A stretch of 64,000 nt of DNA, taken from contig NC_089584.1 of NCBI RefSeq assembly GCF_019320115.1, positions 107,091,799 through 107,155,798 on the forward strand, written 5' to 3'. Position numbers and translations under genes: made by a program. The stretch is from Miscanthus floridulus. Its lineage: Eukaryota > Streptophyta > Magnoliopsida > Poales > Poaceae. Every line of letters begins with the position of its first letter. Positions within the stretch are counted from its first letter, which is position 1. The notes under the pieces were generated by a model. That model did not search any database, had not been told where the DNA came from, and saw only the letters and a program-made list of their open reading frames with translations. Positions 45,077 through 54,954 of the stretch are shown piece by piece.

Positions 45077-46848
45077 ATCAATAAAATGCCAAAACACCTT
45101 GGGGTTGTAAAACTAAAATATTTTTTAGAAATGAAGCCTTATTTGACGACGCGGATACGTAGTTTTGTGCGTTAGTCATTAGAGCTAGCTCGTTAGCTTG
45201 CGAAGCGTAATAGTATTTTTAGAGTTATAGTTGTCGTTGGTTAATAATGTTTTCTGCGCTGCATCTGTGAATATCATAATAGAAAAATGATGGATCTGGA
45301 GTCGATCGGAGTAGCAGGAGGATGGTGCCTTGGTGATCGTGTCGCCATGGTGGAATGCAAATCCTTGGTTATATCTTGCCCAGGCAAGCTCCGGTGCATA
45401 ACCTCTAATATTCTGCACTTCATGTTGTGCATTAAATTTTGAGGAGTTGAATGAAACCCACTTGCATATACATATATCCTCATCCCATGAGTCTTACTAG
45501 TATGATAGGATCATGTATATTGTTATGCTATAGGATCCGGTAGAAGTCGAGTGATTACCTGTCATTCCTGAGAGATGGGAAAGATATTATTGTTGTTATT
45601 ATATTACTATCACATGAAATATATATGGATGCTAATTGGAGACCAGGCGGAATTATACTTTGGATCTGGATTCGGTTAGGCAATCGAGCGAGGCTTGGGT
45701 TGCACTTGTTCCGCCTATATCGATTGAGGACCGTCCGTTACTATGGATAGTAGTCAGGTCACAGACCTATTATTCTGAGCACATATTTACTTATGGGAGT
45801 GAAAAAAATTGTTACTCTCTTGTTATGGGTTCCAGCTCTTTCCAGACCGACTTTTAGAGGTGTGTATTAGGTGGTCTAAGCGCCATACTGAGACTATGTC
45901 TCAAGTGTGGGGGCTTGGAGTCCAAGTTTAGACGAAAACTGGACCCCGTGACAGGAGTGGAATGGGTTGATCTCGTTTGTGCCTATGGTACAAGCGAGAC
46001 GTGTGTTTTGAGGTACCCAGCTAGGATATATTGATTCGTGAATCACCATTTCTGTGAGACAGTATGACTTGGCTATGGTCTAGCACTATAGTAAGAACTG
46101 AAATATGAAAGATGGTAAAATAGTTCTGATTGCTTATCACCTGCTTGAAAATAGCATAGGTGCTTACATAGAATGGTTAGTTAATGAACTAATGATGGCT
46201 GTTAATAAAATTGAATATAAGGATGTACGTTTAGTAATGCTTATTTTCTTCCTGTCGGGTAAGTCTTGCTGAGTACAATCGAAAATCCAGGGTTTTATTT
46301 CTCCTATTGCAGGTGATAGGTGGTTGCTAGAGCTAACTCTTGTGTGTGGAAATCTCCTGGTGGGCCTAAAGAGAATTTCTTTCACGCTACGATCGTAGTG
46401 TTTATTTATAGCCCTCACTAAAAGTTTTAAAAAAAAAAATTTTATGACCTGCCATCATAACTGGTTTATAAATGTTCCCTATGTTAAGGATTCACCATTA
46501 ATCTTTATTTCTGCTGTAACTCTGATCATATGTTGTTCTCCATTGTAAGATAAAAATATGACCTAAAATGTATAAACTCTTTTACATTTAAAATTGTCTT
46601 AATTCCGCTATTGCATTCAACTTGTTTAAGTACTCTAGTATTGTAATAAAGTGATGTAAGAAATGGTTAAGAATATTGTAAGTTTTATTCTCTCATTTAT
46701 GATTCTGATAGAAAAATATGAATTTTTGAGTTCTCCCTTAGGGTGTGCTCGACGGAACAACACGATTTAGTGCACTCTCTTGGGTACTTAGTGCATAATG
46801 AAAGACAAGTACTCTTAGGAGAGCATTAGATTAGACGGTTCTGTCACA
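44489..46848 (+). other. Right part of the interrupted gypsy-type solo LTR
   Basis: Continues the LTR that starts at 29745. AT-rich, with short open frames only. Splice-like CTGTCGGGTAAGT and TTGCAGGTGATAG near 46253-46317 are a known feature of this kind of LTR as I remember it. No protein similarity seen. Confidence 0.5.
45030..45073. repeat. (TA)n microsatellite
   Basis: About 22 uninterrupted AT units within the gypsy-type LTR. Confidence 0.95.
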
Positions 46849-46853
46849 ACATG

Positions 46854-46998
46854 TGCTAATGGTGGATTAATTAGATTTAATAGATTTATCTCACGAATTA
46901 ATCACGGCTTCTGTAATTAGTTTTATGATTAATATCTGAAAACCCGATATGATCCAGCGTGACACCTTCTGAACTTTACTGGTGATCAAACACCTCCC
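46854..46998. mobile_element. MITE, right half (left half at 29598-29744)
   Basis: Starts TGCTAATGGTGGATTAATTAG, continues TCTCACGAATTAATC and TGTAATTAGTTTTATGATTAATATC, and ends CAAACACCTCC, followed by CTA against TTA on the left. It ends about 140 bases before exonuclease copy 4 and just ahead of its TATA box. Confidence 0.75.
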
Positions 46999-47029
46999 TA
47001 GATTAGATATTGCTGGAGTTGGAGATGCT

Positions 47030-47036
47030 TATATAA
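47030..47036 (+). promoter_or_regulatory. TATA box of exonuclease copy 4
   Basis: TATATAA followed by CCGCTGCCCC, shared with copy 2. 109 bases ahead of the ATG, leaving a 5' leader of about 75-80 bases if initiation is about 30 bases downstream. Confidence 0.65.
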
Positions 47037-47138
47037 CCGCTGCCCCGGTCCCGAGTTGTCAATCTGATCTTCCAAAACAAGTCGAAAGCTCCAAAACCCT
47101 CGACAACCGACGGATTGCTTGGTTGCCGATCGAAGGAG

Positions 47139-47762
47139 ATGGCGACCAGGATCGCCCACACCTACGACGGCCGCTACATGGTGTTTTTCGACGATGATGC
47201 CATTCTCACGACGCTTACAGACTCCGGCGACGTGGTGGACTTCTGGTTGAATGAGATCTATCGCATCCACCGCCGCCGCCTCAGACGCCTCGTCGTTGGC
47301 CTGGACGTGGAGTGGCGCCCGTCCTACTACCGGTACGACGCACCACCCCTGTAGCCGTACTGCAGATCTGCGTCGGCCACCGCTGCCTCGTCTTTTAGAT
47401 CCTCCACGCCGACTACCTTCCTGACGCGCTCTTCGACTTCCTCGCCGACGATCGCGTCACCTTCGTCGGCGTCGAGATCCACGGCGACGTGGCCAAGCTG
47501 CGGGCCGGGTACGGGCTGGAGGTGGTGAATGCGGTGGACCTTCGCCATCTCGCCGCGCGCGAGCTCGGGAACTTGGCTGCGCCGGGCCGGGCTGCCGGCG
47601 TTGGTGCGGGAGGTGATGGGTGTGCAGATGGAGAAGCCGTACCATGTCCGTAGGAGCCACTGGGACTCGCGCCAGCTGTCGTACGATCAGCTGAAGTACG
47701 CCTGCGTGGATGCGTTCGCGTCGTTCGAGGTAGGCCGGAGGCTCTACGATGGCGACTACTAA
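47139..47762 (+). pseudogene. Werner-type 3'-5' exonuclease homologue, copy 4 (subgroup B), two frameshifts and a stop
   Basis: Starts MATRIAHTYDGRYMVFFDDD and follows copy 2 closely (TTLTDSG.VVD, HRRRL.RLVVGLDVEW). Motif I Asp and Glu are intact. A frameshift at about 47340-47348 precedes VAVLQICVGHRC. In the second frame a TAG (47396-47398) replaces the Gln of F-Q-I-L seen in copies 1 and 3. Motif II reads FVGVEIHGD, with Gly where the others have Asp before the last Asp. A second shift at about 47568-47577 restores the first frame for LRRAGLPALVREVMGVQMEKP. Motif III SYDQLKYACVDAF is intact and the end is LYDGDY-stop. Length matches copy 3 apart from the indels. It is inactive as it stands. 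Confidence 0.87.
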
Positions 47763-48786
47763 CCTCATCCGCTTCGTGCGTGCGTCGTCTTCTGCATACG
47801 TATGTTGCTTGCAAATATTAAATATAATATTCAGTTTTAGTTCTCCAGATATATTGTTATAGCTTAAGGTTAAAGCGTACTACTAGTACTCATGTTTGCT
47901 GCGTGGATTGTAATGCTGATTTGCGTGGGAGTTATTTGATCCTTTCCTTTGAAGTTACTCCTATTTATATGGATTATTATGGTCGATACAGTTTAGAAAT
48001 TATAACATTAATAAAAAAGATATGTGTATTTTTGAATTTCAGGATGATCAAACTATCTCAATTTACTAGAAAAATACGAGATTAATTAGAAAAAACATAT
48101 ACATTAGATTTTAAGATGATCTAAGAATCTAGAACAAAAGAAATGTTATGCCACATATAATCTATATTTAATTTTTTTTGTGCGTGTAACATTCTAAATT
48201 AACAATGTTTTTTTCCATATATATACAATAAAGATCAATACATATGTTCAACTAGTAAGTAATATTGCCATAGAGATTTTATATACTTGAAAAACTTCTC
48301 ATATTGAACAAACCCGTCTTCAAGAAAGATACAAAAAGCATCAAGACCAACAAAATTCATCGAAAACTACAATAGAAAGCCATCAAACCACTGTTGAAAC
48401 CGCATTTTTGTGATAATTATATCAATACATGTCATCCATATATAAAATCAATTGTTCTCTCAGAATTAAATTTTGAACTTAAAATAGAAGTTAAGAAAAT
48501 GTTAATCTGATTTCCATATATAAATAAATTTAAAAAATATATATTTCCTTCTTAAGGGCTAAAAAACTACCACATTTATTCTAAAAATCAAGATGTAACA
48601 ATCGCAATGAAAAGATATAGTAAAAAATAAATAGAAAAATCAAAGACAGGTAGAACTAGCATAGAAAAAATATATTGTAAAATTCAATTGCGTCACAACT
48701 ATGGGAGGTATTACACATATCCACAAGATCTATCTAGCTAGACACCAGTACCTCTACAGCCCAGGAAAAATCATCAAACCACTTCC
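47763..48786. other. 3' flank of exonuclease copy 4 and AT-rich spacer
   Basis: About 47878-47913 carries GTACTACTAGTACTC...GCTGCGTGGATTGTAATGC, shared with the flank of copy 2. The rest is AT-rich with no gene or RNA that I recognise. Confidence 0.55.
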
Positions 48787-49670
48787 GATCCACACGCCAC
48801 TCCTCTCAGCGTGTTATATGCATGGCCATCTCAACATGTCCTCTCACCATGCATAGACCTAAGCTTGATGACTTCCTCCTTTGATCCATGTGTTCTTAAA
48901 CGGAGAGTCTTAGCATCACTATCTATGTTAATTAACGAAGGGGAAAAATAAACTTGAGTCAACTCGAAAGATCGTGGCTTACATTTGGTGGCTTTAATGG
49001 CGGTGACCTAGTGGAGAAACATGTCTCGACATCCAACATTACAAGAAACTCACCAAAAGCAAATCAACTTTTGAAGTGCAACTGGTCCATTGACTCCCCG
49101 ATGCACATGTGTGAGATGCTAGTAAGAAGCACAGATCGTTTTTCTTTCTGAGAAACTGGTCACAAGCATAAGATGACAACATGATCAATATCAAGATAGA
49201 GTAGCACGGGTAGCGTTCTTGAGACCAACAACTCAATTTTTATCAGTGGTGGTTTCATAGTATGTTCGGAAAGGTTTGAGGTGCCAAGGATGTTGGTAGA
49301 ATGAAGAAACCTTCGAACTAATTTTGATCCACATGCCGCTCCTTCTACTGGCATGCTCAATGCCTTATCATCTCAATATGTCCTCTCGTTGTAGCTCTAA
49401 ACTTATCGACACACACCTTCAACCCATGTGTTCCTAGCCGATGAGTCCTTTTTTTTTTGAAGCACCTAGCCAAGGAGTCTTAACATCACTATCAACGTCG
49501 ATGTAGGGGAAACAGACAAACATGTGTTGACTCTGACGATTGTGGCTTACATTTGAAGGATTTTATTGCGGTGAGCTGGTGACCTATCAGAGAGATGAGT
49601 TCTGACGACTGAAATTACAATAAAATATAAAATATATATCGACTTTTGGTATCTTATAAGCAATTGGTCT

Positions 49671-50540
49671 ATTTTTTTTAGGGAACAGGAGGGGCTTGCC
49701 CCTACTGAATTTTATTATGAAATTTTAAAAGAAGCAGATAAAGAGAGAAAGGGAGAGTTCAAGAAAAAAAGAAGAAAAAAAGATCAACCAAGCTAGAGAA
49801 ATTAGACTAGATTGTTTAACCATAATTCTATTGAGGGAAAGAATTTCTTTTTGGCGCGCAAAAGAAGCAGCGTGAACTCGTCTTTGAATCTCTCTTGGAT
49901 GCTTGAATTGAAGGTTGGATTTGGTTGAAAATCAGTCCATTTCTTGCCTTCCAAATTGTCCAACACATGATTATTATGATCTCTGTGAAGAAAGGCACTT
50001 GGAGCTGCCTTCTGAACAACTCTATATTCCGAAGAAAATCCATCTGCTGACATGTTTGAACCTGCAACCAATTCCAGCAGGAAGTTGCAAAAGGACAGTG
50101 GATGAAAAGATGACACAGAGATTCCTCTATCAGCCCATTGCATAAGACGTAATTGTAGTCTTGAAGCTCCATATTTTTCCTTCTTAAAAGCTCCTTGGTG
50201 CTTAATCTGTCTTTTAGCATCAGCCAACTGAAGACCTTGTGTTTGCTCAGACAAGAGCTCTTCCAAATTCTCTTAAAAGCAGTATGACCACTGAGGTGCC
50301 TGTAAGCTTTAGAGACTGAGTAGCTACCTGATTGCCATATGCAGGTCCAAACGTCTGGTTCTTCTGTTAGGGTCAAAATTTGAATATCTGAGCTAAGTTG
50401 AGCTAGTTGTGCATAAGCTAGATTTGATAACGGAAGGTGAAAAAGGGATAGCAAATCTGGGCAATCCTATCAGCCGCTAGAGCGATTGTTTTAGATTTTG
50501 TAAAAGAGAACAACTCAGGGTAGTGATTCTCCCATGCTTA
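49671..50540 (-). mobile_element. 5'-truncated LINE (L1-type) fragment
   Basis: On the - strand it encodes the C-terminal part of a non-LTR reverse transcriptase polyprotein. From the 5' side: WTCIWQSGSYSVSKAYRHL, RIWKSSCLSKHKVFSWLMLKDRL and the zinc-binding region LCNGLIEESLCHLFIHCPFA, with CWNWLQ. This matches the zf-RVT region at the end of plant LINE ORF2. It then reads CWTIWKARNGLIFN. The 3' end is a short A tract in element sense (TTTTTTTT on +, 49672-49679). The length fits the extra 860 bases in the host repeat. It lacks endonuclease and RT catalytic parts, so it is dead on arrival, as is usual for LINE copies. Confidence 0.8.
49828..50454 (-). pseudogene. LINE ORF2 C-terminal fragment (zf-RVT domain)
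   Basis: 208 open codons within the truncated LINE, starting in the linker after the RT domain. Contains C-x(n)-C-H-x-F-x-H-C, the Cys/His cluster of the zf-RVT family, and the W-x-I-W-K-x-R-N motif that follows it. No start codon of its own is expected. Confidence 0.75.
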
Positions 50541-50740
50541 TGTTGAGACATTGACAAGTGGTACAAATTTTTTTCTGAGAAGTTGGTCACAACTCACAAG
50601 TAGACCACAACATGGCAGGTACCACGGTAGAGTGGCATAAGTAGCATATTTGAGATCAGCAGCTCATTGGCATTATAGTGGTGGGTCCATAGTATGGCTA
50701 AAAAGGTTTAAGATGCACATCTGTTGCTCTGATGACACGG

Positions 50741-51373
50741 CTAGCTAGTGGCTACTTGAGGTAGAGGTGAATACAAGCGGGATTAGACAATTCGGTGATG
50801 GTTTATAAGGTAGAAAAAGACAACTATGAGTTTACAAGAGAAGATATAAGATGATCAGAAAATTTTGAATTTATAAGAGAGCCAAGAAACTTCACAATTT
50901 GTAAGAGACTTGATAGTAGTTTTATTGAGAAATGAAGTTCACCAAGAGAAAACTGAGCCACATTGATAAGGGTCAGTTTGGTTGGTGACCAAACCTGCCA
51001 CACCAAAGGTTCGTCATGCCATGGTTTCTTCGGCGGCCGTTTGGTTCACTTCTACATATATGGCACACCACACTTTCTTAGCACTCTGTCCCACATGTTA
51101 TAGATTCATTTTCGTGCCATGCCACAATTGTAGTTTCGATTTTGGTCGCCACACTTTCTTTGGCAGCCACAATTTATCGAAAATTAGGCATGATAAGTTT
51201 TAGTCACCAGCCAAACAGGCCAGTCTCGGTAGAAAATTGCACGACACAAGATAGAGGTGGAAAAAAAAGAGAAAGACGACAATAGTCGAGACATTGATTG
51301 ATGATAGTTATTGACAAGTACAGAGTACTAGCTAATGGATGTACCAGAGGCAGATGGAGAGAGAAATTATAAT
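50741..51373. other. Spacer with one MITE
   Basis: Noncoding sequence between the duplicated block and the copia LTR. No gene seen. Confidence 0.5.
50971..51221. mobile_element. MITE with GGYCWGTTTGGYTGGTGAC termini
   Basis: 251 bases with about 20-base inverted ends GGTCAGTTTGGTTGGTGACC / GGCCTGTTTGGCTGGTGACT. The interior is CCACA/TGTGG-rich and self-complementary. Target duplication not evident. Confidence 0.75.
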
Positions 51374-53141
51374 TGAAAGGATCAAGATGCCTAAAAGGAG
51401 AGTGAATTGTGCTAATTCTAAATTTCTTTGCAATAATTAAGTCCTACGGTTAGCCCAATTAACCCCTTATGCCAAGAAAGTGTTTCTATTGATCTACCGC
51501 ACAAAAGTTTAGCAACCTATGTTCTAATCCTACTCTAGCATGGCAATTCTATGAATATAAATGACAAGAATTGAATTACTCAAAGTAAATGCTCAAAGTA
51601 AAGAGAGAAGGAGAAACGCGGTGATATTTTGCCGAGGTATCGGAGAGTCGTCACTCCCCACTAGTCCTCGTTGGAGCACCCGCGCAAGGGTGTAGCCCCC
51701 CTTGATCCGCACAAGGATCAAGTGCTCTCTACGGGTTAATTCTTGGATACTCCATCGTGGTGAATCACCCACAACCGCTCGCAACTTAAGTTGGGTCATC
51801 CACAAGCTCCGCCGAATGATCACCAAGCTCCCAATCACCACCAAGCCGTCTAGGTGATGGCGATCACCAAGAGTAACAAGCACGAACTCTCACTTGACCA
51901 CGACAAGCCTAATGAGAAGGGTGGATGCACACTTTGATACTCTTGCTTTCACTAATGAGGGCTCTCTTTGGGATTCTCAAATCTCAATCACCTCACTAGG
52001 ACCTTGCTCTTCTTGGCACTCTCAAAGGTATTTCTCAGTTGTTGGAATGAGCAAAAGTACCCCCTCACATGAATGGAGGAAGTATTTATAACCTTGGTTG
52101 AAAACGAACCGTTATGTGCCTCTACGGGGTGACCGGACGCTCCGGTCATGTTGACCGGACGCTCCGGTCAGTTCTCCCCGAACTCCAGTGTTTAAGTTGT
52201 GACCAGACGCTGGACAGCGTCCGATCACGATTTTCCCTCTTTGGAACCTTACTGGAGTCGACCGGATGCTGGGACCCAGCGTCTGGTCACTTCGAAACCA
52301 GCGTCCGGTCAGCATTTGACCCTTCATTCACTTCCAACTCTCGATCATATGTGAATGAAGATTGCTCCAATAGATCTAAGGGCTTTTTAGGAGCTACCTA
52401 GTGCTAGATTTTGCAAGTGTGCACCACACCTAACTCACTAGACTCACCTAGGTCAAGCTACCCGCCCATACCCCCCTTAATAGTACGGCCAAAAGAAAAA
52501 TAAAGTCCTAAACTACTCTAAGTGTCTTTTCAACACCAAATGACACTTAGAACTAGTCCATCCTTAACCTTGTCGTCCATCCTTTGAAAACCGAAATGAT
52601 TTCCATCGTAGGGGCATGACCACCATGATAGCCCAATCAATCTCTATTACCATGACCTAACTTAATTGCCTCTACAAAACACACATTAGTCACAGTAATC
52701 ACGTATTGCCTTTAATCATCGAAACCCATCTAGGGGGCTAGATGCTTTCAATCTCCCCCTTTTTGGTGATTGATGACAATACCACCTCGAGTATGTGAAA
52801 GAGATGAGGTTTTTGACATGCTTGATTCATAAAAGCTTTTGACAATAAGAACAAGAGTGTTAGGTAAACTTATATGACCCAAGCCAACATGTTGTACTCA
52901 AAATATATGAAATAAGCAAGAGCACAAGTAATAAAGCTCATTTGCATCGGAGTAAAACGCGAAAGCAAAGCAAATGAGCATAACACAAGTGATATGACAT
53001 ATAAAAGATTCAAAGTAGAGAGCACACATGTCAAATATCACGATCACGTAGATACCACTATCACATAAATATAGTTTAATGCATAAAAGTAAACACACGA
53101 ATGCATAATAGTATATCACACATAAAAACTAAATATAATAG
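51374..53141 (-). mobile_element. 3' end of a copia (SIRE/Maximus-like) element, cut by gypsy element 2
   Basis: LTR at 51374-52750 (TGAAAGGATCAAGATGCC...GATGCTTTCA), then the purine tract ATCTCCCCCTTTTT and about 390 bases of AT-rich internal sequence up to the LTR of gypsy element 2. The remainder of the copia element must lie beyond the window. It is the same family as the solo LTR at 30515. TATA-like TATTTATA at 52083 is followed by GACCGGACGCTCCGGTCA quasi-palindromes from 52131. Confidence 0.85.
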
Positions 53142-54711
53142 TGTCGGTGCTTTGGAACCAGGGGTCCCTCAACCAACGAGTGAATTTGTGCTGCGTGCCC
53201 CTAATCCCGGATGGTGATGCAAAGAGACACAAGGTTTATACTGGTTCAGGCAATCGAGGCCCTACGTCCAGTCCGAGAGATCGATCTTGTATTCCTCGCA
53301 CCGGAGTGCTCGTAGTAGGGGGTTACAAGCTAGGTGAGAGAGGGAGCTAGCCCCAGGTCTCGGCGTGGGTGGTGCGGGCTGCTTGAGGCGTTGTTCCCAA
53401 GCAGCGTAGGAGTGCAAAGTTCTATCGGCGTGTTCGTTTCTCCTCCCCCTAGAAATGGCCCCGGTCCCTCCCTTTTATACTCTAAGGGAGGACCGGGAAC
53501 GTACATAGGTTGCTACATAGCGCATCTGCAAATGGGGTGTCGTGTCCGAGCCCTGTAGCCGGCCACTGTTGTTGTGGTATGGTCGATGGAGGGGCTCCGT
53601 CCTTGTCGTGCAGAAGTGACACGCCGGTCATACTTGATCTTGTGCGTCGTGGGGCTCCAGTACAGCTTGATGCAGGACATGGCGGGCGACATGCTGGTCA
53701 CCGTGTAATGACATCATAGGGAGCAGTGGCTCTGCAGATGCCGAGGTCGAGCCATCGTGGGGGGCTCGGCGGTCATGGACCCTCAGGCTGCCGAGCCCGT
53801 GAAGCAAACTGCCGAGGCCTTGGGGGAGTTATTGGCCCTGGGTACTGATTCCGAGGCCACAGTAGCCCAGGCGTGGCTCCCCACGCTGCGTTGTCCTCGG
53901 AGCAGGAGTTGGCAGCACAATGAGGTATGGGTGTCAACCATGTGCATGGTGGTTAGCACAGTGACGGGTAACCCCTGCCCAGTCCAAGGGACGTGCAGGT
54001 CATCGCGTGATGACGTCGTAGGGGGCCGTGGTTCTGTAGGTGCCGAGGCCAAGCCATCGCGGGGGGCTTTGGCGGACATGGGTCCCCAGGCTGTTGAGCC
54101 CCTGAAGCAAACTACCGAGGCCTTGGAGGGAATTATTGGTCCTGGGTACTGATTCCGAGGCCACAGTAGCCCAGACGTGGCTTCCCACGCTGCGTTGTCC
54201 TCGGAGCAGGAGTTGGCAGCACAGTGAGGCATGGGCGTCAACCCATGTGCACGGTGGATAGTACAGTGGTGGGTAACCCTGCCCAGTCCTGCCTCCTGTC
54301 CCATCGGCCATTCTGCTGTACTGCGCCGAGCATGCCGTTGTCGTCAGGGGCAGCAGTTGGCTGAGTTGATGCGACACGACGTTTTGTCAGAGGGACGGGA
54401 GAAGGAAGAGGCAGCGGAGTGCTGCCGAGCCTGCCTTGCGCGAGACGGAGGGTCGGTGGCCTGGCCGAGGCCTTTGGCGGGGAATCGCTCGGGGTCAGTA
54501 GTGAGGGGGCCTCGGGCGAATCGGAGAATCGGACGAGGCCCGCGGTGATGGGCCTCGGGCGAGTCGGAGAATCGGCCGAGGCCCTTGGAGCCTCGGGCGA
54601 GTCAGAGAATCGGCCGAGGCCGGCAGCGTTTAGCTGGTTTCGATCTTTACGAAGTCTAAGCAGTTGTTTTTTGGGTCTTGCTTAGGGTACCCCTTCTCGC
54701 GGTACCCGACA
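53142..54711 (-). repeat. 3' LTR of gypsy element 2
   Basis: 1,570 bases, TGTCGGTGCTTTGG...GGTACCCGACA as written on +. Next to the purine tract, GTAGCCCCCGAGCC on +. In the middle is a tandem duplication with a period of about 302-304 bases (units from 53705 and 54007). Near the inner end is a run of GAATCGG.CGAGGCC repeats (54519-54620). Confidence 0.88.
53705..54310. repeat. About 302-bp tandem duplication inside the LTR of element 2
   Basis: GGTACTGATTCCGAGGCCAC occurs at 53841 and 54145, and GGTAACCC.TGCCCAGTCC ends both units. The units differ at many positions, so the duplication is older than this insertion and probably a family trait. Confidence 0.85.
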
Positions 54712-54725
54712 GTAGCCCCCGAGCC
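54712..54725 (-). other. Polypurine tract of gypsy element 2
   Basis: GGCTCGGGGGCTAC in element sense, immediately before the TGTCGGGTACC start of the 3' LTR. Confidence 0.8.
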
Positions 54726-54954
54726 TTGGGGGGAGTGGAGGCACTCCCCCTGAGGTTCCGACGAGAATTGGCTCTTGATAGTTCTTGTCGGGATGGTGTT
54801 TTGTATTCGAGGTTTCGGTGGGTGCGCGCGAGCGCACCCGCCGGGTGTAGCCCCCGAGGCCCTGGAGGAGTGATTTCACTTCTTCAGGGGCTTTTTTCTC
54901 TTTCGAGTGAGGCGTTTTCGTCGTGTTTGCCGGGCCCGTGGGCGCGAGTTCGGA

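Larger units (their letters stand above)
29745..46848 (+). mobile_element. Ty3/gypsy-type solo LTR (Del/Tekay-like), split by two copia insertions
   Basis: Begins TGTAACACCCCCGGTGTTAC and ends GGTTCTGTCACA, with the 5-base duplication ACATG on both sides (29740-29744 and 46849-46853). Removing the nested copia solo LTR and the nested copia element, each with one duplication copy, leaves about 4.47 kb. That remainder contains no gag-pol sequence and no second copy of its own ends, hence a solo LTR. Motifs near the end (GGTAAGTCTTGCTGAGTACA, CTCCTATTGCAGGTGATAG, GGGTGTGCTCGACGG) are those I associate with grass Del/Tekay LTRs; this family name is from memory and less certain than the boundaries. 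Confidence 0.75.
48787..50740. repeat. Degenerate noncoding tandem duplication (unit about 540-570 bases), second unit holding a LINE
   Basis: Unit 1 runs from GATCCACACGCCACTCC and contains TCGTGGCTTACATTTGG and CTGAGAAACTGGTCACAA. Unit 2 starts with GATCCACATGCCGCTCC at 49326 and contains TTGTGGCTTACATTTGAAGG (offset 568). Then, displaced by about 860 further bases, comes CTGAGAAGTTGGTCACAA at 50575. The extra length equals the LINE. Origin and function unknown; no coding capacity. Confidence 0.7.

Noticed and set aside
45185..46418. Several 60-85-codon open frames around 45.2-46.4 kb
   Set aside because: Scattered on both strands within the right part of the interrupted LTR, without similarity to each other or to any family that I know.
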